Positions 13,601-24,606 of a stretch of 64,000 bases of DNA are shown here, piece by piece. Position 1 is the stretch's first letter; the number at the start of each line of letters is the position of its first letter. The stretch is from Salvia splendens. Taxonomy: Eukaryota; Streptophyta; Magnoliopsida; Lamiales; Lamiaceae. The stretch is taken from NCBI RefSeq assembly GCF_004379255.2, contig NC_056052.1, positions 7,068,001-7,132,000 of the forward strand, in the 5' to 3' direction. A program made the position numbers and the translations under genes. The notes below the pieces were generated by a model. That model was not told the origin of the DNA. It saw only the letters and a program-made list of their open reading frames with translations, and did no database searches.

Positions 13601-13731
13601 TTATAGATCCCAACTTCATTATACCTACAAAATTAAAAGCAAAACAAAAAATTCATGTTTCAGGAAACGCACCAAGCTTGTCCTTGCCTCTGAAAAGCAT
13701 CAGCTTTGGATCCCAGCTTCACACAAGCCAT
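10643..13731 (-). CDS. BTB/POZ NPH3-family protein (4 exons)
   Basis: Exons 13673-13731, 12703-12772, 11319-12524 and 10643-11200 join in phase at GT..AG sites and encode 630 residues. The first exon, only 59 nt, gives MACVKLGSKADAFQRQGQAW, the expected N-terminus of the Arabidopsis protein At1g30440 as I remember it. A BTB/POZ domain occupies about residues 28-125 (FHLHKFPLLSRSG; LRCAAEHLEMTEE). The NPH3 domain starts near the WWYDD motif (about 215) and runs past LYRAIDIYLK (about 445). A coiled-coil (MDSMRSRLSELEKECSNMRQ) and a Lys/Glu-rich tail follow. Members act as CUL3 ubiquitin-ligase adaptors or as membrane-associated scaffolds in phototropin and auxin-transport pathways; the role of this one is unknown. 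It is transcribed in the same direction as, and upstream of, the CCC1 gene. No damage is visible; start and splice sites are supported by protein continuity. Confidence 0.94.
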
Positions 13732-15822
13732 TTCTGCACAATGCAACCAAATTCAAGATGCAATCTCAAAATCAGAATCCAACTGCCTCCAAGAACCCAC
13801 CAAATTCACAACATCAGGGCAAAATGAGGGGAAAAATCAACAAATCTGTAAATCCCAATTCACAACAATCAAGAATGCCTCAAAGCTGAAGATCCCAACT
13901 CATAAAGACTCCACCTTTACAATGAAGACCCCAATAAATGCAGCAGAAAACAATCCAAGCCCCAAGAAAAAAGTTCTCAATTCTCTCTCATTTTTCCGCC
14001 CCACAAATAAATCTCAGTCTGCAAAATGCCATCAAATCTTCGAGAAAGACGCAAGTGGAGTATTTCTTTAACAAAAAGAAGATTCGAAGCTCGGCCCTTT
14101 TCGCCTGAATGAGACACCGAATTGCTCTTAACTATTAAACAAACAGTTGGAGTGCAGATTAAGTTAAAAGAGGCAATTGGAAACTCAAAAACAGGTTTAA
14201 GAAAACAATGCCTGTAAGTACATCACATAGAGATTCCAAAAATGCTTTATATATATGAATACTCCTATTATTTGTAAAGCGCTCAGTGAATAGTAAGAGT
14301 GTGATATCTGAATATCATAATCAAGATTCCATTTTATATTTTTTGCTCAAATTTGTTTTAAATTGTTTGCGTCAACGTTTTTCTTCCTTGTTTGGGAATT
14401 GTGTTTACTGAGTAACTGAGCAATTGAGAAATTGCATTGAATATTTATTAATTAATCATGAAATTGTGGATAAGTAGACAATTTGGCTGATCTTCATTTT
14501 GGGTCAAAGATGTATACTTAACTACATTTATAAGTGGAATGTAGAATTTAATTTGAATATTGTAAGGAATGAAAGATTCAAAAATGGTAAACCGAGAATT
14601 TAGGTGAATTAACGGGAATAATACTAATTTACAATGGCCAGTATAAATCTAGTATAGTTCCTTCATAGGAGAATCTGGCTTTTATTCCTTGAACCTTGTA
14701 ATCTTCTTTTAGAAATGTATGTTGCTTGTATAATGTATGTTGTGGATGTATGTGTGGTGTGTGTTGGATAGTATGTGCATATAGTGTGTTGTGTATGTAC
14801 TATGTAGTGTGTGTATATATTTTTTTCTGGTTCAATATCACATAAATTATTCATTTCACCTATTTGAAATTAAATTCTAATTTAATTAATTTGAAATCAA
14901 TTCTATAGAATTTTGTTTCTAATTCGATTTTATAAAATTTCAATTTCAATTCTACATACCAAATAGATCTTTAAAAATAATCTAGATTTCATTGTTTAAA
15001 CTCAGTAATATTCTTTATTGTCAAATGACACGTGGAAATACATATTATTATCTCTACAACGAAATTGACACAAGATCATTAAGAAAATTTTGCATTGTCT
15101 TTTATATTAGTAATCAAGAATAATTACTGCTTTGTAGCCTGTAGGAGTATTTATTAGTATCATTTATATGCAATGGTATATGGGAAATAAATGTAAATGA
15201 AAGTTACTGATTACGGCAACTTACAATTGTTATTATAGAATTATATATATTAAAACACAGTCCCTCTGTTACAAATTAATATAATGTATTTGTATTCGAG
15301 ATGTTTCATCGTTATAGAGTTATTTCTATTTTTATCAATAATTAATGTAGTACTATTTTATTTCTCTTATTTTGCCTCTTTTTATTTTAATTATTTTTCA
15401 ATTTTCTTTCTATATTTTATTCCTTTTTCACTTATTTTATTATCTTATTACTTTATCCTGTTTCCATTTACATATATTTAATATTTACTCCATTTCTTAA
15501 TATCCGTATCCGAAAATAAATAGGATTGAAGAGCATATTATGAGTATTGAGTAAATCATGAGTAACAATTAAGTAAGAGCATGTTGGAATTGAAGATCAA
15601 GAGAATCCATGTATATAAGTTAGAGAAAGGAAAGGAAGCATGAACATTGTGCCAATTATTCTTGAACTATCAACTAAGTAAAGCATATAATTAAGCCCAA
15701 AAATAAACTCAATAAAATAAAAGTTACCATTATTATAATCATTAAGCCTAGCACAAAACCTTTTAATTTGTTGGTGATTCAAAATCTTTTTCCTACATCT
15801 GCAGCAATTTGATAACAATTCA
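13732..15822. other. Intergenic: NPH3-gene 5' region and X8-gene 3' region
   Basis: The part next to 13731 is probably 5' UTR and promoter of the NPH3-type gene. It is followed by AT-rich DNA with a TG/TA-rich tract (about 14710-14820). A pyrimidine-rich block at 15350-15480 consists of TTTTATT-like repeats. Short ORFs here show no coding character. Confidence 0.5.
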
Positions 15823-16712
15823 CTATTTTGTTGATAAATATAGAAGTAACATTATAACTACATCAATCTCCCACCAAATGCTTTGTGGCTTGTACTTGAA
15901 TGATGATGCTGATGAAGCTCTCAACGACCTACATATACAAATATAGGGAATGAAAAAGATATTATCTATCTAATTATCATAAAAGTAAAATTGTTTATAT
16001 GATGAGAATTATGAAATAAAATAATGCAATCCAATTTTGAGTGTATACTTACTCGGATGAGCTGAAAGAACACCTTCCATAACCTAATATACATACATCA
16101 TTGATAAGAATAACATTGCCAATTGAAAATTATTTACTAGTCTTATACATAATGAAGTTTGTATGAGAAAATAGTTGGATTACAAGATTAAATATATAGT
16201 GCTCACTTGGATTGTGCCGAGTGAGAACGGCTGTCCCTCCAAAGTGGCAAGCAATGGCATTGTTTCCATTTTGTTGATAGTAAATGTTGAAAGCATACGA
16301 TGCATGGGATAGTAGTGTATCGGGCTCGAAACATGGGCCCCCTGCTTGTATGGCACGGCAGTCTGCTTTGCCAAGACCACAAGCCCAATCCAGAGCGATC
16401 TTTAGATCGGCCTGGGGGACACCTGGTCTGGCCACGCACCAGTTGGTGCCGGCCAGGAATGTGGTGTTTCCCTCCGGAGGCGATAGACTTGTGATTGGAA
16501 TTGATGCATCGACTTTCTCTTGTACTATAATTGTTCTTGCCAAGATTAAGCCTTTTTAGATGAAGTGTAGATGATGTAGTATTAGTATCAAGGTATTTAG
16601 AATTGATGTAGTTTTTACAATCAAACAAGCTAAAAATTAATGAATGAGACATACCTTGAAAACATTGCATAATTAAAATGCTCAAGAAAGCCCAAAGTGT
16701 AAATGTTCCCAT
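15823..16712 (-). CDS. Secreted X8-domain (carbohydrate-binding) protein, 4 exons
   Basis: Exons 16655-16712, 16207-16551, 16053-16083 and 15823-15928 join in phase with GT..AG borders and encode 179 residues. Residues 1-20 form a hydrophobic signal peptide (TLWAFLSILIMQCF). An X8 domain runs from about 57 to 143: WCVARPGVPQADLKIALDWA, then cysteines in ADCRAIQAGGPC, the FNIYYQ segment, IACHFGGTA, and the last cysteine in NPSYGRCSF, six in all. A Ser-rich linker and a hydrophobic end (VVIMLLLYL, 165-175) could be a GPI-anchor signal. X8 domains bind beta-1,3-glucan; plasmodesmata callose-binding proteins and Ole e 10-like pollen proteins share this build. Which subgroup this one belongs to cannot be told from sequence alone. 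The 31 nt third exon carries the last domain cysteine. The final exon is the least certain, but it keeps phase and reaches a stop quickly. Confidence 0.85.
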
Positions 16713-18066
16713 GTCTTCACCAACAAAAAGAGAGAGGGAAGGAGTTATAGTGGAGTGAGATGGCGAGGGTACCCTATTTAATGCATAGGGTACATGAAGA
16801 ATCAAGACTTTCTTGAAGGAAAATCTTCTTCTTTGCTTCATCGTGTAGTTTTTACTTTTCCTTTATGCCAATTAATGAGACAGTCTCTTGACTCTCTACA
16901 CATCTAATTCCCTATTTTTATTCTATTTTTGTTTATTTTATTCCCTATTTTTTATTTTTTATTTCTTAGTCTTCATTTTATTTCTTTTTGGGTCTCTGGG
17001 ATTTTCTGACCACTTATAAATAGCGGGTGTCTTTGTTTCGAATACAATTTTTAGTCGTATTAAGTTTATTTACATTTTCTAGAAACTAGGATTTCTACTT
17101 GGTTTAGTCAGAGATAGTTCGCTACTAATGATAATCTATTATCAATAAAGATGCATAAGGTGTGTGTGTGTGTATGTGAAATAATGCAGGCATGCTTGTT
17201 ATTCATATATGGGCCGAGACTTGCTTACAAAAAATATATACTATTCTATAAGTAAGATAGCACAAATATAAAGTCTTAAAATATGCAAATATCATTCTGA
17301 AAAAAATAATATTGTCTAGAAAATTATTTAATGGAAAATCTACATTCACATATACGATTTAATTTGTTGCCTTTATTTATGGATAATCATCCATGAGATT
17401 GCAACGATTATTTCGACAAACAAAGCTGGCCCAAATTATTATCTTTTGTGTTTTTTGCATTACTTTTATATATGATCTTGGTGATAGTAGCAATTTCATA
17501 TACACGTTTTTCAAACCAAATTGGTCCTATAGGCTATAATTGTATCTTCTACATGATCACGATAATCAAAATTTCATAAGCATCTTCAAATATATTTTGG
17601 TAAGAAAACAATAATTGCAATTTAAGCCACAAACTTTTGATTGACCTATGGTCAACCACAAAATTTCTTAAACTAGAATATAAAATCACAAATTTTCATT
17701 TTTTGTAATTCTTTTGTGATGGTCAAAATAGAAACAAAGATGTCAAAATCAAAGCCATGTCGTTTTTATCTTTTATGTATATTGCCGTATAGTATTAATT
17801 AACACTACTTCAAAAGTTATTGGACTGATCAGAAGTTCAATTAAAATGACAATTATACCTAAATAATTAGGTAAACTTATCCAACGAAATATACATAACA
17901 TCATAGTTGGTTTTGCAACAACAAACCGTTGTGGCCATCTTCTGCCCTCAACAGCCTGACATTCATTCGACATCTCATTGTATAACTCAATGAATCATTT
18001 TCTCCTTTAATTTAGTCACATATGCCCTTTTCAACTTTCAGTCTATTCCATATATTTATTTTGAGT
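16713..18066. other. Intergenic region upstream of the X8 gene
   Basis: This is AT-rich DNA without a supportable gene. It holds the X8-gene promoter and a (TG)n run at about 17160-17178. The sequence just before 18072 is the target site of the gypsy element. Confidence 0.5.
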
Positions 18067-18071
18067 TTGGT

Positions 18072-20949
18072 TGTAACACCCGTACCTTAAGTTTGAAATT
18101 AATTTTATGTAACGGAATAATTGATAAAATTATTTCGAAATGTTGTGCTTCTCGGTAAATGTGATATGGGAAAAATTATGGTTTATGTGTGTGGTGTGAA
18201 AAGGAATGTGTTTATGTTTTTTTTTAATTGTGAACGATGGGAGGCACGTTTAAGTCTCGTTGAAAGGGTCAATGATGAAATTGCTATTCTTTAGCAAGGC
18301 GAATGAATTAAGTGGAAATGTATGTATGTTTTATGGATAATGACGCGCGTAATTTGAGGAACGGTTGAATGAATTTTATATTTGGAACAACACCAAATAT
18401 AAGTTATGTACGATTTCTCGTACTTTAATTTTTGGTTATGAAGAACGAGATAACAAAATTTAATAAAGGCCCGTGAATTTTATTTAACGAAGGAAAATGC
18501 GAAAAATATAAAAATGTATGAAATTACTTTGGACTTTCCAAAATAAATTTGAAGTCCAATTAAAAATAAAATAACTTGAGTTCTAATCACTCTTTAAATA
18601 CATCAAGTGGTAGTTTTTAACTTGGGCTTGTAATTTATTTATTGGTTTTAGCCCAATTGAAATTTAATTTAAGGAAGCTCAAGTTTGGTTTTAAACTAGC
18701 TAAGCCCAAAAAGAGCCCCCCCCCCCGTCGACGGTTTTCCATCCCCTCCCCCATGACCGATCGGTTTTACTCCTCTTTGATCCACCTCTCCACTTTCCCC
18801 GTCAATATCTACACCCCAAAGCCACCCCCCCACTTACTCTTGTAACCTTTCACTTAGCAAAAAAAAAGAGAGAGAAGAGAGAAGGAGAAGCGGCGAGAGA
18901 GAGTGCCGAGAGGGAGGAGGAAGCTTTGAGCCACTACCTTGTGTATTTTCCACCATTTTCAACCATCTTGGAGGTATAATCCATTCCTTGTTTAAAGCAT
19001 GTGTTGTTCTAGTTTTTCATGCATATTACATCCTTGTTTCGTAGCTTTTCTTCCATAACCAAACTAAATAGGAACCAACCTAGAATCTTCCAAACGATCG
19101 CCGTACATAGCTGAAGCTTAGAAAGAATTTAACTTTATAGTAATAGCACATGTTTCGGGAAGTTTCGGGGTGGTTTCGGGCGTGTTCGGAGTGGCGTGGT
19201 GGCTGTCCGGCGGCTGGACCTCTCGGCGATGGCAGGTGGGTGGCTGTCCGGTGGCTGGGTCTGCCTCCGCTCCAGGCGCGACGACCGACGGCGACGGAGC
19301 AGCAGTCGGCGACAGCTGCTGTGCCATCCGCCGACAGCAGCGACCGACGACGCCAACAGCAGCTGCACGGCTCTAAGGGACGACGACGACGGGCTGGAAG
19401 CGTCGACTCCTCGACGACGGGACAGTAGCAGCGACATCTCTCGCCGGGGGCGACGGCGGCGTGCCTTCGTCGTGGTGGCAGTCGGCGAGAGAGAAGGAGT
19501 CGGGGAGAGAGAAAGAAGTGAGGAGAAAGAGAGGAAGAAGATAGAGGGAATTGGGCCATGTACTTTTGTTGTTGGGCCTTGGATTAATTTTTTTTAGTTG
19601 TTGGGCTCTTCTTTTAATTGATGGGGGCTCACTATGTAATTTTGGAGGAATAAGGTGGTTAAGAAATTTAATCCCGGGTCGGTGATTGAGAGTTTAATCG
19701 GAGGAAAATATTTAATTAAATTCTGTAAGTTCTTTTGACGAGTGAATAATTTACCTAGGTATGAAATAATACTTTTTCAACGGTAAATAATTACGGAAAT
19801 TAAAGTATGCGCGAAAATAATTTTTTTTAAAAAAAAATTATTTTCGACGTTATGGAAAATACGAGGAGCCAACGGAGGAAAGAACGAGTGTAAGCGGCCG
19901 ACCGGCATCGCACGCGACGCTTTGGGCGGCCGCCGAATAACCGAAAGTGCGTGAAAATCGAGAAAGAGAATTAAAAGATTTTAATTAGAGTGCATGCATT
20001 CTAATTATCGTCGTTACAGAGGTTTGATGTGAACTTTATGTGTTTTCCAAAAAGGTGGTTCGCACGCACGCTGAAAGTCGGAACAAGGAACTTTTACTGA
20101 AAACTTAAGCATTTGAGGTGGGCTTTATTCTTTAACGTTTATTTTAAATCAATATGTTTACGGTGTTATAAGGATGTTTCTATAAGTATGTCATGCCGTG
20201 TTTATGTTTTGAAACTGCCTATCTGATTGTCTACTAGAATAAAACTCTACTAGACTTTGATGGTTAACGAATTCGGGTCTAACTAGGGTCTACGACCTAC
20301 TTAGACTAGTGCACTGATGGGGATCGTGAGCCGTCCCCTAGGTCGGCCAGTCCAGTGATCGAGATTGTGGCCACAGTCTCGTTTCACATGATGGTTCAGA
20401 TATGGTATATGATGGAGGATGATGTTAGTCCGCGCGGACACTATTTCATGGAAATGGTTTTTCTTGTGCTTCTCGGTTCTTTTAAAGTGAAACCCGGGAT
20501 CCACACGATGATGGCTTGACATATCTTAACGATGAATGTTTTCGGGCGTGAGTTCATTGGGTGCACCAAGTACTCAGCCCCTGCATATATTTTCCCTATG
20601 TGCAGGTTGAGCGAGGTCGGGAGGCGGAGGATGTTGAGTGGTGATTCAAGAACTGGTCCGGTTACTATTATGTCTTCATACGTAGTAGTAGCTAAACTCT
20701 CAAATTGCTTGCGCTATTCAATGTCCCAAGAGACTCCGTTATTTTCTTTATTGTCGAACTCTGTTATCTTTCGTGTTGTAGACTTCGGGATTGAAACATT
20801 GGTTAACTTAAAATGGAATTTCGTCTTTGACTGTTAAGTGGTATTGTCTTGAATTGTTTGATTGTTTCCCCCTTCATCCCCGCTTCTTATTTCCCCCCAC
20901 TAGTCACGATTTCCCGTGCTTCCTATCCTTAGGAAGTGCGGTCGTGACA
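18072..20949 (+). repeat. 5' LTR of the gypsy element
   Basis: It begins TGTAACACCCGTACC and ends GCGGTCGTGACA. It contains an 11-nt run of C (18716-18726), purine-rich AGAGAG tracts and a GC-rich block (about 19150-19500) that creates spurious ORFs in several frames. Its match at 24607-27512 is close along the whole length. Confidence 0.92.
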
Positions 20950-20952
20950 GAG

Positions 20953-20963
20953 TGGTATCAGAG
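20953..20963 (+). other. Primer-binding site, initiator tRNA-Met type
   Basis: TGGTATCAGAG lies three bases after the 5' LTR. It is the usual complement of the 3' end of plant initiator tRNA-Met used to start minus-strand synthesis. The twelfth base is T rather than the usual C. Confidence 0.8.
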
Positions 20964-21440
20964 TAATTTTTTTCCTTCCGCTCTGGACCGAGAGCCGTTT
21001 ATTCAAAACTAGTCTAGACTCGTTTCGCTAGACTAAAAGAGTATCCGTTCAAAGCTCAACACTCCGTCTCACCGCGCTCAACGCGAAAGAAGGCAAAAGT
21101 TTGAAATGAGACATATTAGAAGTGATAGAACGAATGGGGCGTGGAAAGGCGTGAATTCCAAGGGATGATGAAATGACGAGACAAGGATAACCTTGTAAAG
21201 CGCGATTTGCGTTAGAGTGAAGGATTGACGAAACTGCACAAGTACCACGTTTATAAAATACGAAACATCTATCCTTAGATGATAACTTAACAAGAAAAGA
21301 ACTGTTATGACTTTTCCTTATGGAAATCGATAGGTATATGCATGGTAACACGAATGACATTCTCTACGCGTTTTTATCTCTTTCTACCTCGTTTATTCTT
21401 TTCCTACGATTGGTTGCTAAGGGAACTTACTTTTATGTAG

Positions 21441-22124
21441 ATGGCGATCACGATCCACGTACCGCTAAGGGGAAGGTACGTCAAGAATGGATTGCGGGCG
21501 GTGGAAATGTATCGCGGGTTCGAGAGGGACGCGAGGGCCCCTTTGATATCTTATGTCGCCGACTACTTGACCTTATGGCGGGATGCTCATGGCTGTGGAG
21601 TGAGGCACTATGAGGGAATCAAGAGATTGATTGATGGACTACCGGCACCTTGGAATAGGTGGGCCGACGAGGCTTCACGGTCATACATCTGGCATAAGCT
21701 TCCCGACTACAGCATGCAGGGAGACATGCATGGTTTTGTGAAGGTTCTCTTGGAAGCACTGGTCGATGCTCGTGGTGGACCGCCACCCTATGCTCCTCCT
21801 AGGAAGGAGGCGTCTTCATCGAGCCGCAACCCCTACAGCGGGGGTCGGTACGAGAGTGAGACGCCGCAACCAAACTGCCCCAAGAGAAGGAGACTTGGGA
21901 TGCGCACCTCCGCACCTCCCGCGACGGAAGTCCTTGTGGTTGATGAGCATATTGACGTCGCTACTGATGTGCGGGAGAGTGATGAGGAAGAGGAAGAAGA
22001 TCCCCTTGAAGACGAGGAGGATCCCATGGAGGATGAGGAAGACCCTGAAGAAGAGCCCCTTGCGAGAGAGGTTGAAGTTGATAGCGAGGAAGGGGCGAAT
22101 TACGAGAGAGCTCCCGAGGAGTAG
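21441..22124 (+). CDS. Unrecognised acidic-tailed ORF upstream of gag (227 aa)
   Basis: This uninterrupted reading frame lies between the primer-binding site and gag, on the element's sense strand. I do not recognise the protein. The first half looks globular, with aromatic and charged residues (MYRGFERDARAPLISYVADY, WRDAHGCGVRHYEGIKRL, WHKLPDYSMQGDMHGFVKVL). The second half has a proline-rich linker (GGPPPYAPPRK), a basic patch (CPKRRRLGMR) and a strongly acidic tail (SDEEEEEDPLEDEEDP) to the stop. It has no zinc finger and no protease or polymerase motif. Extra ORFs ahead of gag are known in Ogre/Tat elements, but the rest of this element looks like a chromovirus. It stayed open while gag and integrase gained frameshifts and stops, which hints at selection or recent acquisition. 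A captured host gene fragment or an alternative gag N-terminal part are other readings. Confidence 0.6.
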   Translation: MAITIHVPLRGRYVKNGLRAVEMYRGFERDARAPLISYVADYLTLWRDAHGCGVRHYEGIKRLIDGLPAPWNRWADEASRSYIWHKLPDYSMQGDMHGFVKVLLEALVDARGGPPPYAPPRKEASSSSRNPYSGGRYESETPQPNCPKRRRLGMRTSAPPATEVLVVDEHIDVATDVRESDEEEEEDPLEDEEDPMEDEEDPEEEPLAREVEVDSEEGANYERAPEE

Positions 22125-22391
22125 TGTCTTCTTTTGATGTTTGTTAGTTTCGAATGTTTTGTTTTGACGAACTAGGTAGTAGTTTCTTTTGACGTTTGTT
22201 TTTCCCTCCCTGTTTCAAAGACCTTGTGGAAACACGTACTTGTTGGTTTTGAGATAATGAAGTTTCCGTTGTTTTATCGTTGTGTTCGTTTTACCACGTT
22301 GTGTATGGAAAGTTGTGTTATCGCTTTGGAAAGGTTGTGTGGAGTGGTGATGGTAAAGTTGGATTTTATACTAATGCATGTGTTGAACAGA

Positions 22392-23498
22392 ATGCCTCCC
22401 CGACGTGCCGCAGTTCACCACGATAATGGGGCAAGCAACGAGACCCAAAGCAGTGTGGGTCCTGAAGGACAACCACCACCACCACCTCCACCATCGCCAC
22501 AGCCGGAACGGAACATCGAGAAAGAGTTCCGAAAGGAACGTCCTCCCGTGTTCGATGGAATGGGAGATCCAACCAAGGCCGAGACCTGGATTCGGGCCAT
22601 AGAACGCATCTTTAAGTTCTTGAGGTGCACTGACCAGGAGCGCCTATCGTGCGTGACTTATCAGCTCACCGGGTCCGCAGAATTCTGGTGGGAGACTAAG
22701 CAGCGGACAATGACGCAGGAACAGTTAGACACCCTGACGTGGGAAGACTTTAAGGAGAAACTGTATGACAAATACATTCCAAGGAGTTACCGTAAGGCAA
22801 AGGAGGCAGTTCTACAATTTAAAGCAGGGGCGGATGACTGTGACAGAATATGACCGTGCCCTATGTGACATGTCTCGCTATGCACCCGAGCAAGTAAACA
22901 CCGACGAGAAGATGGCGGAGAAGTTTTGTGCCTGTCTGAGGCACGAAATCAGGATGGCGTTGGCATGCCGTGGTAGACTCTCGTATGCCGAGTCATTATC
23001 TCGTGCATTGGACGTGGAGGAAGCGATGCCACGGGAAAGGACGGTTACGCCCACTACTCCAACACCGCCGACCTCACAGCAGAATTTCCGGGATAAGAGG
23101 AAATGGGACGGGAACCGCGCACCCTTCGACAACAAGAGGTTCCAGAATACCTCAAACTCTTCCCAGGGAAAAGGAAAACAAGCTGCTCCATTCCAAAGTG
23201 GAGATTTCCGTCAGAGAGCACCTCCTTGTGCCAAATGTCAGAAGAACCACATGGGAGAGTGCAGAGTCGGGACCAACGTGTGCTACAAGTGTGGTGGAGT
23301 CGGACACTTCGCCAAAGAGTGCCCGAGCAACAACAATACTGGAGGTGGGGGAACGCCGAACGGACCTCGAAGGAATCCTACACCACCTCCGCAGCAGCAG
23401 CAGCAGCGTCGCTAGCCATACCCGACTCAAGCCAGGGCCTATGCCTTGGGACGCAGTCAAGCAAAAGCCCCACAGGGAGAGCCAAAACAAGATAATCT
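22392..23498 (+). pseudogene. Gypsy gag with CCHC zinc knuckle, frameshifted
   Basis: The gag start MPPRRAAV at 22392 is followed by a proline-rich segment and a typical retrotransposon gag core (WIRAIERIFKFL, LTGSAEFWWE, FKEKLYDKYIPRSYR). Near 22820 the reading frame shifts by one base. The second frame continues with MTVTEYDRALCDMSRYAPEQ to a zinc knuckle of the CX2CX4HX4C type (CYKCGGVGHFAKEC, about 23281-23322). An in-frame TAG at 23413-23415 ends it, though recognisable gag-like sequence continues to about 23498. Gag forms the particle that packages element RNA. This copy cannot make a full product without frameshifting and readthrough. Confidence 0.85.
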
Positions 23499-24571
23499 GG
23501 CAGGTATGGGAACATATCGCTATGGATTTTGTGACAGGTTTACCAAAGACCCGGCAAGGGAATACGGCCATTTGGGTAATCATAGATCGCCTCACCAAGA
23601 GTGTGCATTTTATACCTATCCCTATAACTCATGGATCCGACAAGCTAGCTCGGATTTATGTGAAAGAAATCATTCGGCTACATGGGGTGCCAGTAACAAT
23701 CACGTCAGACCGGGATACAAGGGTTACTTCAAGGCTTTGGATAAGTCTGCAACGGGAGCTTGGTACACGACTGAATTTTAGTACTGCCTTCCATCCACAA
23801 ACCGATGGACAGTCCGAGAGAACGATTCAAACTCTTGAGGACATGCTGAGAGTCGTGGTGCTCGACAGAGGATAAAATTGGAAAGTAGTACTACCATTGA
23901 TCGAGTTCGCCTATAACAATAGTTTCCAGGCGACAATAAATATGGCCGCGTATGAAGCATTGTATGGGAGGAAATGTAGATCACCACTTTACTGGGATGA
24001 GGTTGGTGAAAGAAGAATACTCGGGCCAGATTCGGTCGAGGAAATGATAGAGATCGTGCGACAAATTCGACAAAGGATAAAGGAAGCTCAAGACCGACAG
24101 AAGTCGTATGCTGATGTCCGGCGTACAGATTTACAGTTCAATATAGGAGATAAGGTGTTCTTGAAAGTATCTCCGTCAAAGGGAATAACGAGGTTCGGTG
24201 TAAAGGGGAAGTTGAAGCCACGATACGTAGGGCCTTATGAAATCCTTGAGAAGGTGGGACCCGTAGCGTATAGGTTGGCACTACCACCAAGTTTTGGGAC
24301 TGTGCACAATGTTTTCCATGTGTCACAATTACGAAAGTACGTGTTCGATCTCAAGCACGTGGTTCATCAAGAGGAAATGATTTTGAATCCTGACTTGAGT
24401 TACGAGGAGAAGCCCGAAGCTATTCTGGACAGGAAAGTGCAAGAGTTGAGGAACAAATCGATCGCGTCCGTGAAAGTACGTTGGAAACACCATGGCCACG
24501 AGGAGGCTACTTGGGAACTCGAGGATAAAATGAAAGAGAAATACCCGAAACTTTTCGTTAGAAATGAGTAA
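23499..24571 (+). pseudogene. Gypsy integrase (C-terminal two thirds), one stop
   Basis: Integrase sequence starts abruptly with WEHIAMDFVTGLP at 23507, right after gag-like sequence, so the N-terminal HHCC finger and everything between gag and integrase are deleted. The catalytic D, D and E are all present (AMDFVTG; TSDRDTRV; DGQSERTIQTLED). A TAA at 23873-23875 interrupts the frame, which then continues unchanged with EFAYNNSFQATINMAAYEAL. The C-terminal part has the GPY/F-type module (GPYEILEKVGPVAYRL) and ends in a chromodomain-like segment (VRWKHHGHEEATWELEDKMK). Such ends direct chromovirus insertion towards particular chromatin. The product is not expected to work alone. Confidence 0.88.
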
Positions 24572-24593
24572 ATTTCGGGACGAAATTTCTGTT

Positions 24594-24606
24594 AAGGTGG
24601 GTAGAA
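24594..24606 (+). other. Polypurine tract of the gypsy element
   Basis: AAGGTGGGTAGAA directly precedes the 3' LTR, where the plus-strand primer of reverse transcription is expected. The preceding TTCGGGACGAAATTT is common in this retrotransposon lineage. Confidence 0.75.

Noticed and set aside
19080..19597. ORFs on both strands in the gypsy LTR GC-rich block
   Set aside because: They overlap each other in several frames, are low-complexity Arg/Ser/Pro-rich, and recur in both LTRs.
20301..20837. ORFs of 73 and 101 codons in the gypsy LTR
   Set aside because: They repeat exactly in the other LTR (26864-27400) and have no motif; LTR sequence is the simpler reading.
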